In this document: piece by piece, positions 8,338 through 16,355 of the stretch
Numbering within the stretch: the stretch's first letter is position 1
How the letters are laid out: each line of letters opens with the position of its first letter
Assembly: GCA_003326195.1 (NCBI GenBank)
Contig: LXQE01000150.1
Location: forward strand, 1 to 64,000
From: Nostoc punctiforme NIES-2108
Lineage (GTDB): Bacteria; Cyanobacteriota; Cyanobacteriia; Cyanobacteriales; Nostocaceae
Length of the DNA stretch: 64,000 nucleotides
Direction of reading: 5' to 3'
Notes under the pieces: model-generated
Databases searched by the model: none
Seen by the model: only the letters and a program-made list of their open reading frames with translations
What the model was told of the DNA's origin: nothing
Made by a program: the position numbers and the translations under genes

Positions 8338-9810
8338 CTACCATTCATCAAAAATTTGTTTTATCCGCTCAATTGCCGTGTCTGCTGCTTCTTCTGGAGA
8401 TATGCTATTGACAACTATTCGATTGAGAGCCTTACCCCAAACATTCTCTTCTAAAACTAAGCTGTAAGCAGGGTTTTGAACAATATAAAATGGGCGAGTA
8501 TCTTTAGTTAGTGTTTGAGTTGCAGTGGAAAGATGAGGATCTGCTGGATTTGTCCAAAAAGGGTCTTTCCAAACAGGCTTCATTACTGGTAAATACCGTC
8601 CTCCGGTAGCTTTGAGATAGTTTCCTATTATCTCAGGTTTAATTAAATACGCGAGAAAGTCTTTGGCTACCTTCTGATTTTTAGACTCGGCAAACAAAAC
8701 TATTTCATTAATCGAGACTAAGAAGCGCATCGGTTTACCATTAGGTTTGTTCGGAAATTCTAGGATACCAAGCTTGTGACGATAGGTGTCAGAATCTTGG
8801 CGGACAGCAGCAGGAATCGAAAGCGAGCTGTTAGGCGTCATAACCACGCCACGATTGAGCAAGCTGCGATTATTGTCTGGATTTAACCAGTTTACTGCGT
8901 CCGGTGGTACGTAGCCCTGCTGGAAAAATTTCGCATACCACTCTAAGCTTTTAACAATACCTTGATACACCTTGGGATCGTTGAGCAGAAGTTGACCCTT
9001 GGAGTCTAAAATTTGAACATTGTATGCCTCTAAAATCTGCTCAAACAAGTAGTAGGTATCTGTAGAACCAGTGGAGAAAGGAAAGCCTAACCCGTAAATA
9101 TTCTGTTTTTGCTGTGCGCGCAAATCATCCTGCACTTGTTTCCAAAACTCCCAGAAAGCATCCCAATTTTTAGGGATATCGCTTTGAGTTCGACCTACTT
9201 TCTCTAGTAAGTCTCGCCAGTAGAAGATGTGAATTGTTAATTGATTAATTGGGACTGCATAGTAACTCGGCTTCTTATCAACGTTGTTATATAAACGAAC
9301 TGCTTCCAGAACACCTTCAGAATAAATACTTTTAACTGGCTCAATTACATCAGAGACATCTGCCAATTTACCTTCCCAGGCAAGACGTGGATACAGCTCC
9401 CTCTCAGCACTGCTATTTATGACGAGATCGGGTGAATTACCTGCCTGAAGTGCCCTTTGAGTCTTTTGTGGCAATTCATCGTTAGTATAGAAAGTAAGTT
9501 TAATTTTGTTGCCGCTTTGTTGTTCCCACTTACTAATGATCTTCTGGAGCGCTTCATCCTCTTCCAAAGTATAACCTTTATCTGACCAAATCTTCAGGAC
9601 TTTACTGTTAATAGGAGACTCGGTGACTGAAGATTGGCTAGATTTTAAAATGTTAATGCAGGCAAGAATTATCAAGCTGAGTATTAATGCCACGAGTACG
9701 TAGCGATGGCTAGCTCTTATTAGCATTACAGTAAAAGTTTGCTTGACTCTTTGCTGATACTTCAAGCCTTTAGTCATTGGACTGGCTTTGGTTCTGAATA
9801 ACATGCTCAT
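8338..9810 (-). CDS. Family 1 extracellular solute-binding protein (sugar-type ABC transporter component)
   Basis: A 490-residue periplasmic binding protein of the UgpB/MalE type. A hydrophobic segment at about 36-55 ends in a lipobox-like IILAC, so it is probably a lipoprotein. Typical features follow: TFYTNDELPQKTQRALQAGNSPDLV in the first lobe, then RGVVMTPNSS and GGRYLPV near the C terminus. Four in-frame ATGs precede the membrane segment. The one at codon 29 (about 9726) would give a normal-length signal peptide, and no Shine-Dalgarno sequence decides between them. No permease or ATPase genes lie beside it, so the transport partners must be elsewhere. The substrate is unknown; a ROK sugar kinase gene follows upstream on the same strand. 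Confidence 0.85.
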   Translation of the reverse strand: MSMLFRTKASPMTKGLKYQQRVKQTFTVMLIRASHRYVLVALILSLIILACINILKSSQSSVTESPINSKVLKIWSDKGYTLEEDEALQKIISKWEQQSGNKIKLTFYTNDELPQKTQRALQAGNSPDLVINSSAERELYPRLAWEGKLADVSDVIEPVKSIYSEGVLEAVRLYNNVDKKPSYYAVPINQLTIHIFYWRDLLEKVGRTQSDIPKNWDAFWEFWKQVQDDLRAQQKQNIYGLGFPFSTGSTDTYYLFEQILEAYNVQILDSKGQLLLNDPKVYQGIVKSLEWYAKFFQQGYVPPDAVNWLNPDNNRSLLNRGVVMTPNSSLSIPAAVRQDSDTYRHKLGILEFPNKPNGKPMRFLVSINEIVLFAESKNQKVAKDFLAYLIKPEIIGNYLKATGGRYLPVMKPVWKDPFWTNPADPHLSTATQTLTKDTRPFYIVQNPAYSLVLEENVWGKALNRIVVNSISPEEAADTAIERIKQIFDEW

Positions 9811-10057
9811 TTTATGATTTTTGCCAGAAAAACATCTTTACTGCATCTTCTGACATTACATAGCGCTTATTCAAGCTTAAATAGTTGCTTTTTACTCACT
9901 TTTCACCATCAGTCAGAATTGCTAAGTAAGTGGGCAAGAATAAATTAAACTATGTTACGTAATGTAAAATTAATTAAATTATCTCTTAGTTAGAGCTTCA
10001 TTTTTCTTCTAATTTGTAAAGACAGATGTCTCTAGCTGGGGTTGTTTGAACCATAAT

Positions 10058-10978
10058 TTAAAATCTTGAATAGTTTTGCCATGCCAACTTTGCTGCACCT
10101 ACTATTCCTGCAAAATTGCCTAACTCCGCTGGCAATATTTGTAAACCCTCTCGTGATAAAGGCTGCACTCGCTTCTCAATTTCTGCCTTCACACCTGGTA
10201 AGAAAAACTCAAAGCTGCCACTGATACCGCCACCAATCACGATCGCTTGCGGTGTGAGTACATAAATCAAACTGGTCAAACCAATTCCCAAATTAACACC
10301 ATATTCTTGCCAAAAAGTCAATGCTGCGGCATCTCCTTGTTGGGCAAGAAAACCCAATTCGATAGGTTCTTTGAGAGTGCGGCGGCGAATCGCAGTAGCA
10401 CAGGCATATTGTTCCAAAGAGCCTCGATTGCCACTATTACAAATTGGGCCATCAGGATTTAATGAAATTAAACCCAATTCCCCAGCGGCTCCTTGATGTC
10501 CAATAAATAGTTTGCCATCAAGGATAATTGCACCACCAACTCCAGTGCCTAAAGTTAGCAGAATCAGATTTTGAAAGTGGCGACCGGCTCCCAGCCAAGC
10601 TTCTCCCAAAAGAGCGCAATTAGCATCATTAGCGATCGCAGTCGGTTTGCCAGTTTTAGCTTCTAACCAGTCTGCTAAAGGCACATCGATCCATCTAGGT
10701 AAGTTAATGGCGATTTTGGCAATGCGTCCTGCGGCATCAGATGGGCCAGGAGTACCAACACCAATTGCAACAGCTTGATTCTCTGGATCGATTTGAGCGA
10801 TCGCATCTACCAGCACCGCCAACACCGCTTCCGGCGTTGTTGGTTGAGGTGATACCACAGTCAAAGATTGCAGACAAGTACCATCATCTGCAAAACGCCC
10901 CAGCTTAATAGCTGTTCCCCCGACATCAATGCCAATTACTTGAGAACTCACCACTTTAAAATCCTCAGACCAAACCAT
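10058..10978 (-). CDS. ROK-family sugar kinase (glucokinase-like)
   Basis: About 306 residues, an ATP-dependent hexose kinase of the ROK family. The phosphate-binding loop is IGIDVGGTAIKLG. The catalytic Asp lies in IANDANCALLGEAW and the second phosphate motif is TLGTGVGGAIILDGK. The usual ROK zinc motif CxCGxxGCxE is degraded to CNSGNRGSLEQ and the ligand His of GE.GH is Leu (GELGLI), so the structural zinc is probably absent. Start choice is uncertain: GTG at 10984, ATG at 10978, or GTG at 10954 preceded by GAGG at 8 bases, which would begin at VVSSQVIGID. Substrate specificity cannot be read from sequence; glucose is the default for cyanobacterial members. Confidence 0.88.
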   Translation of the reverse strand: MVWSEDFKVVSSQVIGIDVGGTAIKLGRFADDGTCLQSLTVVSPQPTTPEAVLAVLVDAIAQIDPENQAVAIGVGTPGPSDAAGRIAKIAINLPRWIDVPLADWLEAKTGKPTAIANDANCALLGEAWLGAGRHFQNLILLTLGTGVGGAIILDGKLFIGHQGAAGELGLISLNPDGPICNSGNRGSLEQYACATAIRRRTLKEPIELGFLAQQGDAAALTFWQEYGVNLGIGLTSLIYVLTPQAIVIGGGISGSFEFFLPGVKAEIEKRVQPLSREGLQILPAELGNFAGIVGAAKLAWQNYSRF

Positions 10979-11113
10979 AGCCACCTAGCAAACCTTTGCG
11001 TACCCTTTGCGCTTACCTCTGCGCTCCTCTGCGTTTCAATTTCACCCCTCAATTCGCCATTATTTTCTGTAAATCTATACTTAGCATCTTGGCGCGAAAA
11101 AATACTCAAATTT

Positions 11114-11323
11114 TTATTCTATTGAGTGCAAGTTGTTTTCATCACCGATTTTAAGATGCGCGGCTTTCAACTCCGCTCTCTGTAAATTAGCAACAGTTGT
11201 GGTACGAAAACTCGATTGTTCCTGCCAAGCCGTAATTGGCGCACCTCTTAAGATACCAGCAAGAGCAACGGAAAGGATAAACCCGCCAGTAGCGGCAGCA
11301 ATTAACGTTAGATTATCTTTCAT
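11114..11323 (-). CDS. Small hypothetical membrane protein
   Basis: A 69-residue frame with an N-terminal hydrophobic helix at about 4-27 (LTLIAAATGGFILSVALAGIL) followed by a short charged tail. It could be a small inner-membrane or secreted protein. It lies between the ROK kinase and the permease on the same strand. A weak AGAG precedes the ATG. I know no family for it, and an opposite-strand frame overlaps it, so it is only tentatively a gene. Confidence 0.45.
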   Translation of the reverse strand: MKDNLTLIAAATGGFILSVALAGILRGAPITAWQEQSSFRTTTVANLQRAELKAAHLKIGDENNLHSIE

Positions 11324-11382
11324 ACAAATCTCTGTATTGTTTATTTGTCATTTGTCTAAAATTAATGACTAATGACCAATGA

Positions 11383-12279
11383 TTACTGTCGGATTCTATT
11401 TTCTCTCCGTAAACGGGGATTGACAAATTCATTTAACCCTTCACCAAGTAGTGATAACCCTACCACCATAAATGTCATCGTTAAACCAGGGAAAAGGGTA
11501 GTCCACCAAATACCAGTAGGTAGAGCTTCTAGGGCTTGTTTTAAATCATGTCCCCATTCTGCCACTTCTTCGGGAAGTCCTAGCCCCAAAAAGCCTAAAC
11601 CGCCCAACACCAAAATCGCATCAGCGGCATTGAGTGTAAATAGGACGGGTACGCTTTGAATGACGTTGAAAAACAGATAACGAGAAAGCACAACCCAAGT
11701 GGAAGCACCCATTGCTTGAGCAGCTTCGATAAACACTTCAGTTTTCACGCTCACGGTGTGGTTGCGAACAACGCGGTAATATTGGGGGATGTAGGCAATG
11801 CTAATAGCGATCGCTGCATTTAATATCCCACGCCCCACCACAAACGCCAGTGTCACAGACAGCAGTAGCCCTGGTAGAGTGTAGATGCTATCCATAATAA
11901 ATAGCAGCACTTTATCCAATTTACCGCCGAGATAACCACTCAGCATCCCCAAAGGTACACCGATAATCATACTCAGCGCTGTTGCCAAAATTACCACCTG
12001 CAAAGCAGCTTGAGCGCCGAACAACGTCCGGGAGAACACATCATAGCCGAGGCGACTAGTACCAAACCAATGTTTAGCTGAGGGTGGCTCGTGAATTGGA
12101 TTAGAGAGAAAATCTTTGGGGTTTTGCAGCCATCCCCAAGCCTGCAATACGGGAGCGAAAAATGCCAGGAAGATGAAAAATAGGGTAATAGCTAACCCGA
12201 TGAGCATGAGTTTTTGGGAAAGATTGGGACTTTTGCCAAACTGTAAAAATGTCGGTAGTCGCCGTTTTGTAATGGCCAT
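11383..12279 (-). CDS. ABC transporter permease, DppC/OppC type
   Basis: A 298-residue inner-membrane permease of a peptide/nickel-type ABC importer. The N-terminal OppC-like cytoplasmic tail is followed by a first membrane helix (LMLIGLAITLFFIFLAFFAP), then HWFGTSRLGYDVFSR, the family signature. Five further helices carry the ATPase-contacting EAA loop EAAQAMGASTWVVLSRYLF and end in FVNPRLRRE. An upstream ATG would add 20 residues reading back into a short-tandem-repeat block, so I start at MAITKRRLPTF. No other subunit gene (OppB, OppA, OppD/F) is adjacent, which is common in cyanobacteria. Confidence 0.92.
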   Translation of the reverse strand: MAITKRRLPTFLQFGKSPNLSQKLMLIGLAITLFFIFLAFFAPVLQAWGWLQNPKDFLSNPIHEPPSAKHWFGTSRLGYDVFSRTLFGAQAALQVVILATALSMIIGVPLGMLSGYLGGKLDKVLLFIMDSIYTLPGLLLSVTLAFVVGRGILNAAIAISIAYIPQYYRVVRNHTVSVKTEVFIEAAQAMGASTWVVLSRYLFFNVIQSVPVLFTLNAADAILVLGGLGFLGLGLPEEVAEWGHDLKQALEALPTGIWWTTLFPGLTMTFMVVGLSLLGEGLNEFVNPRLRRENRIRQ

Positions 12280-12337
12280 AAAGCGATCGCCTGGATCAAA
12301 GCTTGATACGCTGACCATTTTACATATCAAATTGGGC

Positions 12338-12394
12338 ATTGGGAATTGGGAATTGGTTATTACCTATGCCCCATGCCCAATGCCCCATGCCCCA
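12338..12394. repeat. Short tandem heptanucleotide repeats (GGGCATT/ATGCCCC type)
   Basis: The block holds GGGCATTGGGAATTGGGAATTGG on one side and CCCCATGCCCAATGCCCCATGCCCC on the other. It is an inverted pair of the heptamer repeats scattered through Nostocales intergenic DNA. Similar blocks lie at about 33030-33056, 35333-35350, 39404-39430 and 49395-49475. Confidence 0.75.
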
Positions 12395-12398
12395 GTCC

Positions 12399-13769
12399 CT
12401 AAAGATTACTTTCAATCAACTGGCGGTATTCGCTCTTTTGCTTAACGCCTTTGACTTCCTTCACTAGTTCCTTATTTTTGAACAATTGAACCGTTGGCGT
12501 TCCTGTCACACCAGCATTTTCAGCAATATCTCGGTCTTTGTCGATGTCAATTTCCACAAAGTGAATTTTGCTGTCAAATTCATCCACCACTTTATTTAAA
12601 ATTGGCTTCAGAGTATGGCAAGGGCCACAACCAGGAGAGACGTATTTAACAAGGAGTAAGCGATCGCTTTCATGGAACAATTTCCGTAAAGCATAGCCTC
12701 CCTCATGGCGCGTCCCATCCAAATTAAATCCAGCTTCTTCCTCGGCTTCGGTCTTTTTGGCTGGCTGATGTTCTAATTCATTATCTGCTGTTTCTGGCTG
12801 TTGATGGAATTCTTGAATCAAGCCACTGGATGACAACCAACGTTCTGCCAACATCGCCGCCATACACCCAGTACCCGCAGCCGTAATTGCTTGCCGAAAC
12901 TCATGATCTTGTACGTCGCCAGCAGCAAAAACGCCCTCGACACTGGTTTCTACAGAACCGTGCTTGGTGACAACGTAACCTATCTCATCCAGTTCTAATT
13001 GTCCTTTAAATAGAGAAGTGTTGGGACTGTGACCAACGGCGTAGAATAAACCCTTAGCGTGCAGTTGGCTCTCTTCACCAGTTTTAGTATTGCGGACTTT
13101 CACCCCTTCCATGTGACCATTACCGAAGATATCCACGGCTTCTGTATTCCAATGGACTTGGATTTTTGGGTTGCTCAAAACCCTGTCTTGCATGGCTTTA
13201 GAAGCCCGCATTTTATCGGTGCGTACCAACATATTTACCTTAGAGCCGTATTTGGTGAGGTAAATTGACTCTTCCGCCGCCGAGTCACCAGCACCAATTA
13301 CAGCCAATTCTGCACCGTGGAAAATTGGTGTTGCACCATCGCAAATTGCACAAGCGGAAATACCCCGACTCCAGAATTCATGTTCGCTGGGTAAACCTAA
13401 ACGCTTTGCGGTTGCACCCGTAGCAATGACAATACTGTTGGTTTTTATTTCCCTTTCTTGCGATCGCACTGTAAAGGGACGCTGACTCAAGTCAACTGAG
13501 ATAACATCTTCAGTATATAGTTCAGCCCCCCAGCGCTCCGCCTGCGCCTTCATCTGATCCATCAATTCCGGCCCGGTAATTCCTTTGGGAAATCCCGGAA
13601 AATTCTCAACTTCCGTCGTTGTCATTAATTGCCCACCAGGTAAACCCCCGGCTTGGAAACCTTCAAATACAACGGGTTTCAGGTTAGCGCGTCCAGCATA
13701 GATGGCGGCTGTGTATCCTGCTGGGCCAGAACCGATAATTACCAAGTTTTCTACAGTTGGGTTAGTCAT
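12399..13769 (-). CDS. NADPH-thioredoxin reductase C (NTRC): thioredoxin reductase fused to thioredoxin
   Basis: A 456-residue bifunctional flavoenzyme. Residues about 1-320 are a thioredoxin reductase with the FAD motif IGSGPAGYTAAIYAG, the redox-active CAIC, the NADPH motif GAGDSAAEE and the FAD-closing GVFAAGDVQDHEFRQA. After a variable linker comes a thioredoxin domain with CGPC in the form SPGCGPCHTLKP. In chloroplasts and cyanobacteria this fusion passes electrons from NADPH to 2-Cys peroxiredoxin, protecting against peroxide in the dark. An ATG six codons upstream would add MSLYIV. I prefer MTNPTVENLVIIG, the common start of this family. It is separated from the upstream permease gene only by short tandem repeats. 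Confidence 0.95.
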   Translation of the reverse strand: MTNPTVENLVIIGSGPAGYTAAIYAGRANLKPVVFEGFQAGGLPGGQLMTTTEVENFPGFPKGITGPELMDQMKAQAERWGAELYTEDVISVDLSQRPFTVRSQEREIKTNSIVIATGATAKRLGLPSEHEFWSRGISACAICDGATPIFHGAELAVIGAGDSAAEESIYLTKYGSKVNMLVRTDKMRASKAMQDRVLSNPKIQVHWNTEAVDIFGNGHMEGVKVRNTKTGEESQLHAKGLFYAVGHSPNTSLFKGQLELDEIGYVVTKHGSVETSVEGVFAAGDVQDHEFRQAITAAGTGCMAAMLAERWLSSSGLIQEFHQQPETADNELEHQPAKKTEAEEEAGFNLDGTRHEGGYALRKLFHESDRLLLVKYVSPGCGPCHTLKPILNKVVDEFDSKIHFVEIDIDKDRDIAENAGVTGTPTVQLFKNKELVKEVKGVKQKSEYRQLIESNL

Positions 13770-13923
13770 GACAATATATAAACTCATAACGACTACGCTT
13801 AATATAGCATAACAATTTACGATTGGCTACGTCAGATGGTAAGCGATGTCTGCGACGGGCTACGCCTACGCCAAATGCCTACGGTGCTATGCGCTCAACA
13901 CTTGCCAAACATCCTCTTAATCG

Positions 13924-14721
13924 CTAAGGCTGTTCTTGCAGATATTTTCTGATAGTTTCAACATCTAGTTCTAAAAACTCTGCTATTTCTTGAATGCTCA
14001 TACCTTTCTCAATACATTTGGGGACTAATTTCAACTTTGTTTCTAGTTCTGTTTTGGGTTTAGTCTTTGCCACGATACTCTCGTACAATCGAGTATTTTT
14101 AAATGCATCTAAATCAAGCATGGCTTCAATTTCCTCTAAAGTAAGATTGGGAAACTTATAAAATACAATGGCTTGGATAAATGCTATCACTTTATTTTGA
14201 AGATTTTCATCGGGGAAGTCTTCTCGTGCTTGAGTTATTAGCTGTTGGGCTAAGGAAGTAGCTTTTGTAGGCGCTTCTGCAAGTAGTTTGGCAACTCCTA
14301 TCCCCAAGGAATCTTCAGCCTTAGCAGAAAGTTCATTCAGATAAATGCAGCGTAGATGTTGTTCTACTAAAGCCCGATAGCGGGGGTGAGGTGGGGTTTC
14401 ATGAATACGGCGATCATAGATAACAATTGCGTACCAGTCTGAGTTTGCGGGTTTATATTGACGAAAGTAAACAAAAATTTCCCCAAAAAGTCGTTCGTAA
14501 AATTCTTCATCTTTGTATGTTTGCAATTCTACAAAGTATAAAGGTTCATTTTCAAATCCCTTGACAGTGGCAAATAAGCCATCGAGACGAAATGATTGTT
14601 GTTTGATCTCAGGCGCAATAAATGTGTAGATATTGGGATTAGTATCAGGTTTATCAATAATTTCAAAAAATATCTGTGGTAGTTCCTTGATAAGTTCATA
14701 AAAAATTACATCTGTTTTCAT
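13924..14721 (-). CDS. DUF2887 / Rpn-like putative PD-(D/E)XK nuclease-transposase protein
   Basis: A 265-residue cytoplasmic protein of the large cyanobacterial family with a restriction-endonuclease-like fold. It begins MKTDVIFYELIKELPQIFFE. The active-site pattern is visible as an Asp in RLDGLF and E-x-Q in YFVELQTYKDEEFYERLF. The C terminus (QEIAEFLELDVETIRKYL) looks like a small helix-turn-helix. Rpn-type proteins are linked to recombination in enterics; in cyanobacteria the role is unknown and copies are numerous. A TTG six codons upstream is an alternative start. It faces away from the Uma2 gene, with about 110 bp between the two starts. Confidence 0.82.
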   Translation of the reverse strand: MKTDVIFYELIKELPQIFFEIIDKPDTNPNIYTFIAPEIKQQSFRLDGLFATVKGFENEPLYFVELQTYKDEEFYERLFGEIFVYFRQYKPANSDWYAIVIYDRRIHETPPHPRYRALVEQHLRCIYLNELSAKAEDSLGIGVAKLLAEAPTKATSLAQQLITQAREDFPDENLQNKVIAFIQAIVFYKFPNLTLEEIEAMLDLDAFKNTRLYESIVAKTKPKTELETKLKLVPKCIEKGMSIQEIAEFLELDVETIRKYLQEQP

Positions 14722-14831
14722 TGATGGTACTAATGGCAAACTATAAAGCCGTTTTCCTTTGAATACAATACATTGTATCTTTCGGGGGTTGAGGTACGTA
14801 TGATAGAGATGAAAGCGTTATTTGGTGTATT

Positions 14832-15398
14832 ATGTTCCTCACCATCACCGATTTAGAGCAGTTACATACTGAGCATCCAGAATGGCAGATGGAACTGGTA
14901 GAGGGAAAAATCATAGTTTCTCCGCCATCAGATTACGAGTCAGAGGAAATTGGCACTCGTCTAATTACCTTCTTAAATATCTGGGTCATGTCGCGCAAGC
15001 TAGGACGTGTAACTGGTTCTAGCGCTGGGTTTATCTTGCCGAGTATAGAAGAAGACGATTTGGAAAAAAGAAACCTGCGATCGCCTAACGTGTCTTTTGT
15101 TCGGGCTGATAGCCTCAAGAAGACCAAGCGCGACTTTGTAGAGTTGGTTCCAGACTTGATGGTTGAGATTAAATCTAAAAGTGACAGAATCAAACCGCTT
15201 GAAGAGAAGATTCAGCTATTCTTGCAACTTGGGTCTACAGTCGGCATACTGATTGACCCTGACAAATTGACAGTAACGGTTTATCGAATAAACCAAACTC
15301 CAGTGGTATTGGAGAATGGCAACACGCTCATATTGCCAGACTTGCTACCAGGTTGGGAACTGGGAATATCAGAACTGTGGCCACCTGAGTTTGAATAA
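14832..15398 (+). CDS. Uma2-family (DUF820) putative endonuclease
   Basis: A 188-residue protein of a family greatly expanded in cyanobacteria, with a PD-(D/E)XK nuclease fold. ELVEGKIIVSPPS opens the family signature. The core PDLMVEIKSKSD supplies the catalytic Asp and the E-x-K pair, followed by the KIQLFLQLGS helix and the typical end LPGWELGISELW. No experimental role is known for most members. It is a stand-alone gene, divergent from the DUF2887 gene, and both are short accessory genes typical of Nostocales genomes. Confidence 0.88.
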   Translation: MFLTITDLEQLHTEHPEWQMELVEGKIIVSPPSDYESEEIGTRLITFLNIWVMSRKLGRVTGSSAGFILPSIEEDDLEKRNLRSPNVSFVRADSLKKTKRDFVELVPDLMVEIKSKSDRIKPLEEKIQLFLQLGSTVGILIDPDKLTVTVYRINQTPVVLENGNTLILPDLLPGWELGISELWPPEFE

Positions 15399-15603
15399 GG
15401 CGCTTCCACAATCGAAGTTGAAAATCTTGCCCTTGGTCAACATCATTGGCTCAGTAATGTTTGTGCCATTTGGGATGCAAGGATTTTAGATTGTGTAATT
15501 GTACCTCCCCAAACTTTTTTTCTGAAGGTGATAGGAAAGCGATCGCATCTGGGTAAGTTACATCTAGAACACCCAAGCACTTCCTACCCCCAGGAAAACA
15601 CTT

Positions 15604-16161
15604 ATGAAAACTGAATTAAAAGCCAAGTTTCTCCAACACATCCTCGCCAAGAAGAAGGGAGATGAGGGTTTTACACTTATTGAATTACTAGTAGTAATTA
15701 TCATCATCGGTATTTTATCTGCGATCGCTCTACCTTCTTTCTTGAACCAAGCCAACAAAGCCAAGCAGTCAGAAGCTAAAACTTACGTTGGTTCCATGAA
15801 CCGCGCTCAACAAGCTTATTACTTAGAAAATACTACATTTTCAACTTCAATTGGTCAGTTAGGTCTTGGTATTGCAACACAAACTGTAAATTACAAATAT
15901 GATGCTGTTTCTGCAGATGCTAGCACAGTAAACAACCGAGCAATAGTATTAACTAGTACTGCGCCTCTAAAAAGTTATATTGGTGGTGTAGAGGTCACAA
16001 CCCAACAAGCTACAAATGAAGCTACCACTGTAGCTGTTTTGTGTGAATCTTCAAGCGCTATGGTTAACAGTGGTGTAAATGCTGATGTTGCTGCTGCTAA
16101 AATTACTTACACGGCTGGAGCGCCTACTTGTGCCGCTAACTTCGTCTCTTTGGCTAAGTAA
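15604..16161 (+). CDS. Type IV pilin-like protein (class III signal peptide)
   Basis: A 185-residue prepilin. A basic leader of 22 residues ends in GDEG, then the mature protein begins FTLIELLVVIIIIGILSAIALPSFL. This is the class III signal and N-methylation motif cut by prepilin peptidase PilD, with Glu at +5. The rest is Ala/Thr/Ser-rich with two C-terminal cysteines (VLCESS and PTCAANF) that could form the pilin D-loop disulphide. The protein would sit in the inner membrane and be assembled into type IV pili, used for motility, hormogonium gliding or DNA uptake. It is followed by a terminator-like hairpin and then an O-GlcNAc-transferase-like gene, suggesting the Ser/Thr-rich pilin may be glycosylated (inference). 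Confidence 0.93.
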   Translation: MKTELKAKFLQHILAKKKGDEGFTLIELLVVIIIIGILSAIALPSFLNQANKAKQSEAKTYVGSMNRAQQAYYLENTTFSTSIGQLGLGIATQTVNYKYDAVSADASTVNNRAIVLTSTAPLKSYIGGVEVTTQQATNEATTVAVLCESSSAMVNSGVNADVAAAKITYTAGAPTCAANFVSLAK

Positions 16162-16211
16162 CCAACCAAGGACAAACAGTATATAAATTCTCTCTAAACG
16201 AGATATTTGTT

Positions 16212-16239
16212 AAAGTGGGTAGATGCTTCTATCCACTTT
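16212..16239 (+). terminator. Probable rho-independent terminator after the pilin gene
   Basis: A 12-bp stem (AAAGTGGGTAGA pairing TCTATCCACTTT with one G-T wobble) closes a TGCT tetraloop about 50 bp after the pilin stop. It is followed by ATTTCC, a weak T-rich tail. Confidence 0.65.
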
Positions 16240-16273
16240 ATTTCCATTATGTTAAGTCGTTCAGACTTATGAT

Positions 16274-16313
16274 TCTACCGCTCCCTTTGTGCCACCATAA
16301 AGGGAGCGGTAGA
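16274..16313 (+). repeat. Perfect 15-bp inverted repeat upstream of the O-GlcNAc-transferase-like gene
   Basis: TCTACCGCTCCCTTT pairs perfectly with AAAGGGAGCGGTAGA across a 10-base loop. It lacks a T-run, so it may be a second terminator, an mRNA-stabilising hairpin, or a protein site 42 bp before the next start codon. Confidence 0.7.
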
Positions 16314-16355
16314 GCCAGAATTATATTTCTCATAAAAGTTTCTTAGAAAATTACA

